The notes beneath the pieces were generated by a model. It did no database searches. It saw nothing but the letters and a program-made list of their open reading frames with translations, and was not told where the DNA came from. Of a DNA stretch of 64,000 nucleotides, positions 26,618 through 34,643 are shown one piece after another. Numbering within the stretch: the stretch's first letter is position 1; every line of letters begins with the position of its first letter. The translations under genes and the position numbers were made by a program. This DNA is from Bacteroidota bacterium (lineage in GTDB: Bacteria > Bacteroidota > Bacteroidia > Bacteroidales > Tannerellaceae), in assembly GCA_023429375.1 (NCBI GenBank), contig JAEYVY010000011.1, forward strand, positions 1 to 64,000. Reading direction: 5' to 3'.

Positions 26618-27793
26618 ATGAAACAATACAACTTTGACCAAGTGATTGACCGTAAAGGTACCAACTGTGTAAAGGTGGATCTCTTGGAAGAGCGTTTCGG
26701 ATCAAAAGATCTGACAGCCCTTTGGGTGGCTGATATGGACTTTTGCACACCCGATTTCATTGTTGATGCTATCAGAAAACGCTGTGAGCATGAAGTATTC
26801 GGTTATACATTTGCTTCATCCGAATATTACAACAGCATCATCAACTGGGTAGAATACAAACATAATTGGCAGATAAAGCAAGAGTGGTTAAGTTATATCC
26901 CGGGCATCGTCAAAGGGATAGCCTTCGTACTAGATTGTTTTACACAACCCGGCGACAAGGTTATTATCCAGCCTCCCGTATATCACCCTTTCCGCTTGGT
27001 TCCTCAACATATGAACCGTGAAGTGGTCAACAATCCGCTAAAGCTTGTTGACGGTAAATACGAAATGGACTTTGATCATCTGGAGTCTGTCATCGACGAT
27101 AAATGCAAAGTCTTCATCCTTTGCAGTCCCCATAATCCGGCCGGTATTGTTTGGGAAAAAGAAACCCTGGTTAAACTGGCTGAGATCTGCAAACGCAACG
27201 GTATTCTGGTTATTTCGGATGAAATCCATGCTGAAATGGCCTATCCGCAATACAAACATCACCCATTTCCAACAGTGTCGCCCGATGCTGCTTCTTGCAG
27301 TATTACATTCATGGCACCTAGCAAGACATTTAATATTGCAGGAATTGTCACTTCATATGCCCTTGTTCCCGATGAAAAATTAAGAAGAGAATTCTTCAAA
27401 TTTCTTCAAGCAAGAGAATTGTCGGATGGAACTATATTTGCTTATACAGCAACAACCGCAGCCTACACCCATGGGGCAGAATGGTTGGAACAAATGCGTA
27501 GCTATATCATCGAAAATGTCAGGTTTGTTGATAATTTTCTAAAAAAATATATACCGAAAATCAAAGTATATCAGCCTCAAGCCTCTTTCCTTGTCTGGTT
27601 GGATTGTCGCGAACTGAACCTTACTCAAGCTGAACTTGTTTATTTATTCAAAGATAAAGCCGGATTAGCCTTGAACGACGGAAAAATGTTCGGTCAAGAA
27701 GGTGAAGGTTTTATGCGCATGAACATTGGTTGTTCAAAATTAATACTTGAACAAGCTTTAGAGGCGTTAAAGAAGGCGGTTACAACAAAATAA
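26618..27793 (+). CDS. MalY/PatB-family PLP-dependent aminotransferase or cystathionine beta-lyase
   Basis: A 391-residue fold-type I PLP enzyme. LWVADMDF near residue 35, NPAGIVW, SDEIHAEM and the PLP-lysine motif APSKTFNIAG (about residues 230-239) mark the MalY/PatB subgroup. These enzymes cleave C-S bonds (cystathionine to homocysteine, or cysteine to sulfide) and some transaminate. It is a cytoplasmic protein with its own promoter; slyD follows 52 bases later with another promoter. Confidence 0.88.
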   Translation: MKQYNFDQVIDRKGTNCVKVDLLEERFGSKDLTALWVADMDFCTPDFIVDAIRKRCEHEVFGYTFASSEYYNSIINWVEYKHNWQIKQEWLSYIPGIVKGIAFVLDCFTQPGDKVIIQPPVYHPFRLVPQHMNREVVNNPLKLVDGKYEMDFDHLESVIDDKCKVFILCSPHNPAGIVWEKETLVKLAEICKRNGILVISDEIHAEMAYPQYKHHPFPTVSPDAASCSITFMAPSKTFNIAGIVTSYALVPDEKLRREFFKFLQARELSDGTIFAYTATTAAYTHGAEWLEQMRSYIIENVRFVDNFLKKYIPKIKVYQPQASFLVWLDCRELNLTQAELVYLFKDKAGLALNDGKMFGQEGEGFMRMNIGCSKLILEQALEALKKAVTTK

Positions 27794-27798
27794 TATTG

Positions 27799-27806
27799 TA
27801 ACTTTG
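27799..27806 (+). promoter_or_regulatory. -7 promoter element of slyD
   Basis: TAACTTTG, a perfect match, 39 bases before ATG 27846. Confidence 0.6.
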
Positions 27807-27845
27807 TACCCGATATACATTATCAAAATAATATAATAACAGAAG

Positions 27846-28421
27846 ATGAAAATTTCAACAAACAAGTCCGTTGCAGTGACATATGACCTGAACGTAGGCG
27901 AAGGAGAAGAACGTGAATTAATGGAAAAAGCAACTGAAGAAGCTCCATTAAAGTTTATATTCGGTACAGGCACTATGCTTCCTGCATTTGAAAAAGCATT
28001 AATGGGTTTAAGCGTAGGAGACAAGTTCTCTTTTTCAATTAGTCCAGAGGATGCTTACGGAGAATATGACGAAGATCATGTATTGGATTTACCAAAAGAT
28101 ATTTTTATTGTAGATGGTAAATTTGACGATGAAACAATCAAAGAAGGTAACACCTTACCTATGATGGATTCAAACGGAAACCGTATGAACGGTTCTGTAT
28201 TAGAAGTAAAAGAAGATGTTGTTGTAATGGACTTCAACCATCCATTGGCTGGTGAAACTTTACATTTCAGCGGAAACGTAATTGACGTACACGAAGCTAC
28301 AGCTGAAGAAATTGCTGCCCTGACTGCAGGTGCCGGCGGTTGCGGATGTGGTGGTGACTGCAGTTGCGGCGACGAAGAAGAAGGTGAAGGATGTGGTTGC
28401 GGTTGTGGTAGTTGTCACTAA
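27846..28421 (+). CDS. slyD: SlyD-type FKBP peptidyl-prolyl isomerase
   Basis: A 191-residue protein with an FKBP domain split by an insert-in-flap (FGTGTMLPAFEKALMG, then the IF segment at about 75-125) and a C-terminal tail from about residue 160 very rich in Cys and His (GCGCGGDCSCG) that should bind nickel or zinc. SlyD proteins are cytoplasmic folding helpers and metallochaperones. aroC starts three bases after the stop, so the two are translationally linked. Confidence 0.93.
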   Translation: MKISTNKSVAVTYDLNVGEGEERELMEKATEEAPLKFIFGTGTMLPAFEKALMGLSVGDKFSFSISPEDAYGEYDEDHVLDLPKDIFIVDGKFDDETIKEGNTLPMMDSNGNRMNGSVLEVKEDVVVMDFNHPLAGETLHFSGNVIDVHEATAEEIAALTAGAGGCGCGGDCSCGDEEEGEGCGCGCGSCH

Positions 28422-28424
28422 TCT

Positions 28425-29495
28425 ATGAATACTTTCGGTAATATATTCAGATTAACTTCATTCGGCGAATCACATGGTGCTGGCATCGGAGGTGTGATTG
28501 ATGGTTGTCCGGCCGGGATCGAATTGGATATGGCATTTATCCAGCATGAACTAGACCGTCGCAAACCAGGTCAGTCCCGTATTACAACACCTCGTAAAGA
28601 AGACGACGAAGTGCAATTTCTTTCTGGTATATACGAAGGTAAAACTACAGGTACACCCATCGGATTTATCATCTGGAATAAAAACCAGCATTCATCCGAC
28701 TATGATAACATGAAGACGGTTTACAGACCGTCTCATGCTGATTATACCTATCAAACGAAGTATGGAATTCGTGACCCACGTGGAGGCGGACGTTCGTCGG
28801 CCCGTGAAACGATTGCCCGTTGTGTGGCCGGAGCGATAGCCAAACTTGCACTCAAGCAGTATGGCATTCAGATTCAGGCATACACATCGCAGGTAGGTGA
28901 AATCAAACTTGAAGAGAATTATACAACATACGATCTCGATATGGCAGAAACCAATGCAGTACGCTGTCCGGATCCGTCTAAAGCGGCCGAGATGGAAGAG
29001 TTAATTGCAGAGGTGAAATCGAAAGGAGACACTATTGGAGGTATCATCACGTGTGTGGCAAAAGGTGTTCCTGTTGGTTTAGGCGAACCGGTTTTCGGAA
29101 AGCTGCATGCAGCCTTAGGACATGCCATGCTTACAATCAATGCGGTAAAAGGCTTTGAATACGGTGATGGTTTTGAAGCGGCTCGATACAGAGGCTCCGA
29201 ACGGAACGACCGTTTCTTCAACGATAACGGAAAAATAAGCACGCGAACAAATAACTCCGGGGGTATCCAAGGAGGAATTTCTAACGGACAGGATATTTAT
29301 TTCCGTGTTGCATTCAAATCAGTAGCTACCATTTTAATGGAACAAGATACCGTCGATGCAGATGCAAAAGAAACGATTCTCAAAGCCAAAGGTCGCCACG
29401 ATCCTTGTGTATTGCCAAGAGCTGTGCCTATCGTAGAGGCGATGACCGCCATGACGTTGTTAGACTATCTGTTGATACAAAAAACACGAAGCTAA
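28425..29495 (+). CDS. aroC: Chorismate synthase
   Basis: At 356 residues with SFGESHGAGIGGVIDGCPAG near the N-terminus, RPSHADYTY, and the conserved GRSSARETIARVAAGA-like segment at about residues 126-140, this is clearly AroC. It converts EPSP to chorismate with reduced FMN, the last shared step to aromatic amino acids. It forms an operon with slyD and is closed by a strong hairpin terminator. Confidence 0.97.
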   Translation: MNTFGNIFRLTSFGESHGAGIGGVIDGCPAGIELDMAFIQHELDRRKPGQSRITTPRKEDDEVQFLSGIYEGKTTGTPIGFIIWNKNQHSSDYDNMKTVYRPSHADYTYQTKYGIRDPRGGGRSSARETIARCVAGAIAKLALKQYGIQIQAYTSQVGEIKLEENYTTYDLDMAETNAVRCPDPSKAAEMEELIAEVKSKGDTIGGIITCVAKGVPVGLGEPVFGKLHAALGHAMLTINAVKGFEYGDGFEAARYRGSERNDRFFNDNGKISTRTNNSGGIQGGISNGQDIYFRVAFKSVATILMEQDTVDADAKETILKAKGRHDPCVLPRAVPIVEAMTAMTLLDYLLIQKTRS

Positions 29496-29518
29496 TAATT
29501 TATCATACAAGATAACGA

Positions 29519-29550
29519 AAAAGGGATGCACGCATGCATCCCTTTTCTTG
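29519..29550. terminator. Bidirectional terminator between aroC and rlmH
   Basis: AAAAGGGATGCA (29519-29530) and TGCATCCCTTTT (29535-29546) form a perfect 12-bp stem with a four-base loop, ending in Ts on either strand. Confidence 0.88.
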
Positions 29551-29567
29551 TTTTATAACCTAACGGT

Positions 29568-30041
29568 CTATTCATGATGATAAGGCTCGTTATTTAATAT
29601 CGTCATCGCCCGATATAACTGTTCTGTAAAGATAAGCCGAATCATCTGGTGAGAAAAAGTCATCTTGCTTAGAGATATCTTTTCTTGCGCTGCATCGTAG
29701 ACCGACTGGCTAAAACCGTAAGGACCACCAATCACGAATACAAGCCTTTTAGATACGGTATGCATCTTCTTTTCAATATATTCGGCAAATTTCATCGATG
29801 AAAACTCCTTCCCCTTTTCATCCAAAAGAACAAGGTAGTCACCTGGTTGCACCGACTTAAGAATCAATTCGCCTTCTTTTTCCTTCTGCTGTTCTTTAGA
29901 AAGATTTTTCACATTCTTGATATCCGGAATTACAGCCAGTTCAAAGGGAATATAATGGCTCAAACGACTCTTATATTCATTTATCGCATCTACAAAATAA
30001 CCGGCATCAGTCTTCCCGATTACACAGAGAACAATCTTCAT
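29568..30041 (-). CDS. rlmH: 23S rRNA (pseudouridine1915-N3)-methyltransferase
   Basis: A 157-residue SPOUT methyltransferase with the trefoil-knot motif FVIGGPYGFS (about residues 103-112), LLDEKGKEFSS, and the C-terminal TFSHQMIRLIFTEQLYRA that defines RlmH. It methylates pseudouridine 1915 of 23S rRNA on assembled ribosomes. It is monocistronic and divergent from the DUF4783 gene. Confidence 0.96.
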   Translation of the reverse strand: MKIVLCVIGKTDAGYFVDAINEYKSRLSHYIPFELAVIPDIKNVKNLSKEQQKEKEGELILKSVQPGDYLVLLDEKGKEFSSMKFAEYIEKKMHTVSKRLVFVIGGPYGFSQSVYDAAQEKISLSKMTFSHQMIRLIFTEQLYRAMTILNNEPYHHE

Positions 30042-30089
30042 TTAACTCGATTTACTGTTTAGAAACTGCTAAATTATATGAAAAATACA

Positions 30090-30097
30090 TACCTTTG
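30090..30097 (+). promoter_or_regulatory. -7 promoter element
   Basis: TACCTTTG, a perfect match, 33 bases before ATG 30131; it probably drives the DUF4783-nadC pair. Confidence 0.6.
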
Positions 30098-30130
30098 CTC
30101 TGGATACATACAAAATAAAGGAGGAAAATT

Positions 30131-30502
30131 ATGAAACGATTATTAATCACGTTCGCATTCGTACTCTCTTTTTTGAGCCTTAATGCTGCAGACATAACCC
30201 ATATTTCAAACGCATTTAAGGGAGGTAACGCTTCATCGCTTACGGCTGTTATGGATACCGAAGTAGATTTAGCCATTCCCGGTTCGACAAAAAAATGCAA
30301 TGCTACAGAAGCTGTATCTGCATTAAATGGCTTTTTCAAATCCAATAAACCTACAGACTTTTCGGTTGTTCACCACGCAGATAAAAAAGACAATGGTTTT
30401 ATTGTAGGCAAACTACCTACAACTGATAAATCATACCGGGTAAACATTACTTATAAGACCGTAGGTGATAAAGCTGTCATTCAATCAATAAGAATCGAAT
30501 AA
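30131..30502 (+). CDS. DUF4783 family exported protein
   Basis: A 123-residue protein with a cleavable signal peptide (about 1-19, LNAAD). The mature part has an NTF2-like alpha-plus-beta pattern (FKGGNASSLTAVMDTEVDLAIPG, then strands around NITYKTVGDKAVIQSIRIE). Only Bacteroidota proteins of this sort are known to me, labelled DUF4783, with no function. A GGAGG sequence lies about 7 bases before the ATG. nadC follows after 16 bases, so they are co-transcribed. Confidence 0.8.
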   Translation: MKRLLITFAFVLSFLSLNAADITHISNAFKGGNASSLTAVMDTEVDLAIPGSTKKCNATEAVSALNGFFKSNKPTDFSVVHHADKKDNGFIVGKLPTTDKSYRVNITYKTVGDKAVIQSIRIE

Positions 30503-30518
30503 TAACAGAGATAGATAA

Positions 30519-31358
30519 ATGGATAATCTAATTGAAGATTTAATTAAGCTTGCTTTTGCTGAAGATATCGGCGATGGCGATCATACAACCCTTTGCAGTA
30601 TTCCGGAAACGGCTATGGGCAAAAGTCAGTTGATCATCAAAGAAGACGGTGTATTAGCCGGCGTAGAAATTGCTAAACGCATATTCCATCATTTTGATCC
30701 GGAGCTAAAGGTAACCGTATTCATCAACGACGGAGCCGAAGTTAAAAAAGGAGATATTGCACTTACCGTTGAAGGCAAAGTACAGTCCTTATTGCAAACC
30801 GAACGTTTGATGCTTAACGTGATGCAACGCATGAGCGGTATTGCAACAACTACAAGAAAGTACGTTAAAGCGTTGGAAGGAACAAAAACAAGAGTATTGG
30901 ATACTCGCAAGACAACCCCGGGCATGCGCATGCTTGAAAAAGAAGCTGTAAGAATAGGCGGTGGGGTAAATCACCGTATCGGACTCTTCGATATGATTCT
31001 TCTTAAAGATAATCATGTGGACTTTGCCGGTGGTATCGAAAAAGCCATTACACGTGCACAGAACTACCTGAAAGAAAAAGGAAAGGATTTGAAGATTGAG
31101 ATTGAAGTACGCAATTTCGATGAACTGGAACAAGCCATGAAAGTGGGCGGAATAGATCGTATCATGTTGGATAACTTCAATATCGAAGATACCAAAGAAG
31201 CTGTTCGCAGAATTGGTGGCCGATTTGAAACTGAATCTTCTGGTGGTATAACATTTGCTACGCTTAGAGATTATGCTGAATGTGGCGTAGATTTTATTTC
31301 TGTCGGAGCACTCACCCACTCAGTAAAAAGCTTAGATATGAGTTTGAAGGCTTGCTAA
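30519..31358 (+). CDS. nadC: Nicotinate-nucleotide pyrophosphorylase (carboxylating)
   Basis: A 279-residue quinolinate phosphoribosyltransferase with EDIGDGDHTT at the N-terminus, LDTRKTTPGMR (about residues 128-138), GGGVNHRIGL and the C-terminal SSGGITFATLRDYAECGVDFISVGALTHS. It makes nicotinate mononucleotide from quinolinate in de novo NAD synthesis. It is the second gene after DUF4783. Confidence 0.96.
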   Translation: MDNLIEDLIKLAFAEDIGDGDHTTLCSIPETAMGKSQLIIKEDGVLAGVEIAKRIFHHFDPELKVTVFINDGAEVKKGDIALTVEGKVQSLLQTERLMLNVMQRMSGIATTTRKYVKALEGTKTRVLDTRKTTPGMRMLEKEAVRIGGGVNHRIGLFDMILLKDNHVDFAGGIEKAITRAQNYLKEKGKDLKIEIEVRNFDELEQAMKVGGIDRIMLDNFNIEDTKEAVRRIGGRFETESSGGITFATLRDYAECGVDFISVGALTHSVKSLDMSLKAC

Positions 31359-31422
31359 GCCGACATCCCGATATAAAATTTCGACTAATAGTTGCTTGTA
31401 TTTCAACGACTATTATCGATCT

Positions 31423-31490
31423 AAAAAAACACCCCGAACGTTTTTAAAAAACACCCCTATGTTTTTTAAAAACGTTCGGGGTGTTTTTTT
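31423..31490. repeat. Perfect 30-bp inverted repeat, AACGTTCGGGGTG hairpin family
   Basis: Arms 31423-31452 and 31461-31490 are exact reverse complements around an eight-base loop (ACCCCTAT). Each arm carries an ACCCCGAACGTTTTT / AAAAACGTTCGGGGT core and the stem ends in runs of A and T, so it can terminate transcription both ways. It lies between the convergent nadC and the acyltransferase gene. The core is the same as in the tandem units at 4982-5025. Confidence 0.92.
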
Positions 31491-31563
31491 TAAATCATCG
31501 AGATGTTTTATTTTGCTGGCAATCAGAGATATACAACATCGATATATCCTTCTGTTTTAAGAC

Positions 31564-32145
31564 TCACTTCTCCCCTGTCTTTTCTACTATTCCACTTTTC
31601 AGTAAATAACGATCGCCAGACTCCGGACAGATAGCTATTCCCTCACTGTCAAACTGCAGCCGGTGTCCGTATTCACTTACCCAGCCATCTTGACGTGCAG
31701 GATTCCCAATCACCAAAGCATAAGCAGGGACATCTTTAGTCACAACAGAGCCTGCACCTATCAAGGCGTATTCTCCAATTGTATGACCGCAAACGACTGT
31801 AGCATTAGCTCCTATCGTAGCCCCCTTTCGAACCAGCGTTTTCCGGTATTGGTCCTTTCGCGATATAGCACTACGGGGGTTCAGCACATTTGTAAATACG
31901 CAACTGGGCCCTAAAAAGACATCGTCTTCACAGGTCACTCCCGTATAAATGGAAACGTTATTTTGCACCTTCACGTTGTGTCCAAGCGTAACACCCGGCG
32001 ATACAACAACATTCTGTCCGATATTACAGTCCTTTCCAATGACTGCACCTGACATGATATGCGAAAAATGCCATATACGCGTTCCTTCACCGATGATACA
32101 GCCATCATCGATTACCGCCGTTTCATGAGCCTGATAGCTAATCAT
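31564..32145 (-). CDS. WlbB/WbpD-type N-acetyltransferase (left-handed beta-helix)
   Basis: A 193-residue hexapeptide-repeat protein: repeated [LIV]-G-x4 turns from about residue 10 to 150 (IGEGTRIW, IGKDCNIGQN, LGHNVKVQN, GANATVVCGHTIGEYALIGAGSVVTKDV) and the NPAR cap. The IWHFSHIMSGA opening and RKDQYRKTLVRKGATIGANA segment resemble UDP-2-acetamido-3-amino-2,3-dideoxy-glucuronate N-acetyltransferases of surface polysaccharide pathways. No other sugar gene lies nearby. It follows the rsmI-like gene by 10 bases on the same strand. Confidence 0.8.
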   Translation of the reverse strand: MISYQAHETAVIDDGCIIGEGTRIWHFSHIMSGAVIGKDCNIGQNVVVSPGVTLGHNVKVQNNVSIYTGVTCEDDVFLGPSCVFTNVLNPRSAISRKDQYRKTLVRKGATIGANATVVCGHTIGEYALIGAGSVVTKDVPAYALVIGNPARQDGWVSEYGHRLQFDSEGIAICPESGDRYLLKSGIVEKTGEK

Positions 32146-32155
32146 ACTGATAGAA

Positions 32156-32860
32156 TTATTTATAGATTAAGAAAATCGTCGGTTTTTTATTCAGGTCTGG
32201 CAGTTTGCCTTGCCATTCCTTGATCGTTTTCGTCCGTATATATTCGCCCTCGCAAGTGATATCCGAAGCGATACACAATTTAGTTGAAGGTCGGCATATA
32301 CGCAAAAGATCTTCGGCCAATTTATTGTTCCGGTAAGGCGTTTCGATAAACAGCTGCGTCTGATTTTCGGTATAGACACGTCCTTCCAACTTCTTTAATT
32401 GCGAAGCCCGCTCATTCGCATCGATAGGTAGATAGCCATGAAAAGCAAAGCTCTGCCCATTAAATCCGGATGCCATAACGGCCATTAAGATGGAAGAAGG
32501 GCCAACAAGGGGAACCACAGGATAACCCTTTTGTTGAGCAATGGCAACAACATCAGCTCCCGGATCTGCTACAGCCGGACATCCGGCTTCTGAGATTACC
32601 CCCACAGACTCGCCTTTTGCCAATGGCGATAGATATCCCGCCACATCTTCGGCTGAGGTATGCTTGTTTAACTCATAAAACGTCAACTCATCAATCTGAA
32701 TAGACGGCTCTGTCTTCTTAAGGAATCGTCGTGCTGTCCGCACGTTTTCAACCACGAAATGTTTGATTCCCAGAATAACTTCACGATTATATGTGGGCAA
32801 CACCCGGCTGTGTTCCGTTTCTCCTAAAGTGACCGGTATAAGGAAAAGAGATGCTTGCAT
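32156..32860 (-). CDS. RsmI-like SAM-dependent rRNA methyltransferase, short form
   Basis: A 234-residue protein of the tetrapyrrole-methylase fold, to which RsmI (16S rRNA 2'-O-methyltransferase of C1402) belongs. GVISEAGCPAVADPGADVVAIA and VPLVGPSSILMAVMASGFNGQSFAFHGYLP are the SAM-binding and conserved segments. RsmI is usually about 280 residues; this form lacks the usual C-terminal extension and differs at the N-terminus, so the exact target is uncertain. The start at 32860 was chosen because the longer frame would run through the promoter at 32876. Confidence 0.82.
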   Translation of the reverse strand: MQASLFLIPVTLGETEHSRVLPTYNREVILGIKHFVVENVRTARRFLKKTEPSIQIDELTFYELNKHTSAEDVAGYLSPLAKGESVGVISEAGCPAVADPGADVVAIAQQKGYPVVPLVGPSSILMAVMASGFNGQSFAFHGYLPIDANERASQLKKLEGRVYTENQTQLFIETPYRNNKLAEDLLRICRPSTKLCIASDITCEGEYIRTKTIKEWQGKLPDLNKKPTIFLIYK

Positions 32861-32875
32861 ACTGTCTGTTTTACG

Positions 32876-32883
32876 CAAAAATA
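32876..32883 (-). promoter_or_regulatory. -7 promoter element of the rsmI-like gene
   Basis: TATTTTTG on the minus strand, 15 bases upstream of the ATG at 32860. On the plus strand the overlapping TATTTTTA (32885-32892) matches seven of eight positions and may serve the divergent methyltransferase gene. Confidence 0.6.
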
Positions 32884-32912
32884 GTATTTTTACACCAAAC
32901 AAGTTGAATAAG

Positions 32913-34295
32913 ATGGAACTTCCTGTTGATTTTGTAACCCGCACTCGCGGCCTTTTAGGTGATGCATACGCCAGTTTTGAAACAGCACTCGATACCGAAA
33001 CACCTGTCAGCATTCGTTTAAACAAACAGAAAGGATTGGCTACGCCGTCACCCGCCGAAAAAACAGGCTGGTGCGATACCGGATATTATCTCCCAGAACG
33101 ACTCACCTTTACGTTCGACCCCTTGTTTCATGCGGGGGGATACTACGTGCAAGAGGCCTCGTCCATGTTCTTGGAACAAGCCATCAAAAGCTATGTAAAC
33201 CAGCCGATAAAGTGTCTGGACCTATGTGCAGCACCAGGGGGAAAATCAACCCATCTTCTTGACCTCCTACCCGAAGGAAGCCTGCTTGTAAGTAATGAAG
33301 TGATACGTAACCGTTCGCTTGTATTGGCAGACAACATCACAAAATGGGGACACTCGAATGTAATCGTCAGTAATGATGATCCTCAGAAATTGGGGCAACT
33401 CACTCATTATTTCGACCTGATTGTGACCGATGTTCCCTGCTCGGGAGAAGGGATGTTTCGCAAAGACGAAGACAGTCGCCAAGAATGGAGCATAGCCAAT
33501 GTAGAACTCTGTTCATCCCGCCAGAAAAGGATCATCCATGATATATGGGACGCATTAAAACCGGGCGGTTTACTTATATATAGTACGTGTACCTATAATA
33601 CGGAAGAAAACGAAGCAAACATACAATACATTGCTGAAAATCTGGGAGCAGAGATTTTGCCCCTCCCCCTCTCTGATTCATGGAATATCAGTGGTTCCCT
33701 AAAAGATGATATACCGGTTTACCGGTTCATGCCACATAAAACGCGGGGAGAAGGATTCTTTCTTGCCGTACTTCGGAAAACAGACGATGAATTAAGTCCT
33801 GTAAAGCTGAAAACAAAAAATCTGAAGGATAATAAAAAAGAACGTATCCCCGACGAGATAAAAGACTGGCTGAAATCGCCAGAGGATTATCATTTTCAAC
33901 TACATAATGGAATAGTCGAAGCATTTCCTCTGACCTATAAAGACGACTATCTTTTCCTAATTGAGAAGCTCAAGATCGTTTCGGCCGGCGTCAAGATTGG
34001 TGAAATGAAAGGTAAAGATTTGATTCCACATCCCGCCTTGGCGCTTTGCAACGAGGTTCACAAATCGGCCTTCCACCTTACGGAAGTATCTTGGGAAGAT
34101 GCCATCAGCTTCCTTCGCAAAGAAGCGCTATCCCTCTCACCCGATGCAGAAAAAGGATACCACCTGATTACCTACAATGACTTTCCGTTGGGATTCATCA
34201 AACATATTGGAAACCGTTCTAATAATCTGTATCCTGCCGAATGGCGTATACGCACCAGCTACACGCCAAGCGAATTAAAACTATATAATTTCTAG
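32913..34295 (+). CDS. NOL1/NOP2/Sun-family rRNA m5C methyltransferase (RsmF-like)
   Basis: The protein has 460 residues from MELPVDFVTRTRG. An upstream in-frame ATG at 32763 would overlap the divergent gene and its promoter, so it was rejected. The SAM motif DLCAAPGGKSTHLL, motif IV TDVPCSGEGMFRKD with its release cysteine and motif VI YSTCTYNTEENE with the catalytic cysteine define 5-methylcytosine RNA methyltransferases. A C-terminal PUA-like domain from about residue 310 matches RsmF, which acts on 16S rRNA. It is monocistronic and ends at a 17-bp hairpin. Confidence 0.9.
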   Translation: MELPVDFVTRTRGLLGDAYASFETALDTETPVSIRLNKQKGLATPSPAEKTGWCDTGYYLPERLTFTFDPLFHAGGYYVQEASSMFLEQAIKSYVNQPIKCLDLCAAPGGKSTHLLDLLPEGSLLVSNEVIRNRSLVLADNITKWGHSNVIVSNDDPQKLGQLTHYFDLIVTDVPCSGEGMFRKDEDSRQEWSIANVELCSSRQKRIIHDIWDALKPGGLLIYSTCTYNTEENEANIQYIAENLGAEILPLPLSDSWNISGSLKDDIPVYRFMPHKTRGEGFFLAVLRKTDDELSPVKLKTKNLKDNKKERIPDEIKDWLKSPEDYHFQLHNGIVEAFPLTYKDDYLFLIEKLKIVSAGVKIGEMKGKDLIPHPALALCNEVHKSAFHLTEVSWEDAISFLRKEALSLSPDAEKGYHLITYNDFPLGFIKHIGNRSNNLYPAEWRIRTSYTPSELKLYNF

Positions 34296-34326
34296 AACGA
34301 CACAACATTCTATATTTCAAACCGAT

Positions 34327-34370
34327 ATAAGTTAGATGATAATCATAATATTATCATCTAACTTATTATA
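34327..34370 (+). terminator. Hairpin after the RsmF-like gene
   Basis: Arms 34327-34343 and 34350-34366 form a perfect 17-bp stem with a six-base loop. The stem is AT-rich and the tail (ATATATAG) is a weak T-run. The inner part GATAATCATAAT is also found in the hairpin at 18283-18333. Confidence 0.65.
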
Positions 34371-34427
34371 TATAGGGTACAGACGTTATCCTCTGAAATC
34401 TGCATTTGTTTAAGATCAAAAAATGCT

Positions 34428-34435
34428 TATTTTTG
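34428..34435 (+). promoter_or_regulatory. -7 promoter element of the AraC gene
   Basis: TATTTTTG, a perfect match, 208 bases before ATG 34644, implying a long leader. That leader holds a very short ORF (ATG at 34463, seven codons) and TTTGCTT-AAC-AAGCAAA at 34514-34530. Confidence 0.5.
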
Positions 34436-34585
34436 TCGCCTACATAAACTAATTAATTAGGAATGCTACTTATCCGCGTTTTTTAGATTTATGAATGCTT
34501 GCTAATACTATTGTTTGCTTAACAAGCAAAACTTTGACTATAATTTTAAATTAGATTGTAATTCTTAGTATGTATTTCTATTCAC

Positions 34586-34613
34586 GATTATTTGAATACC
34601 TATTCGAATAATC
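34586..34613. promoter_or_regulatory. Inverted repeat ahead of the AraC gene
   Basis: GATTATTTGAATA (34586-34598) and TATTCGAATAATC (34601-34613) are reverse complements at 12 of 13 positions with a two-base spacer, ending 30 bases before the start codon. It could be an autoregulatory operator or a hairpin in the leader RNA. Confidence 0.5.
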
Positions 34614-34643
34614 AATTATAAACCAACTAATAACTATAGAAAA

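Noticed and set aside
28321..28419. Cys/Gly-rich repeats at the end of slyD as a tandem repeat or metallothionein gene
   Set aside because: They are in frame with the FKBP domain and are the normal metal-binding tail of SlyD.
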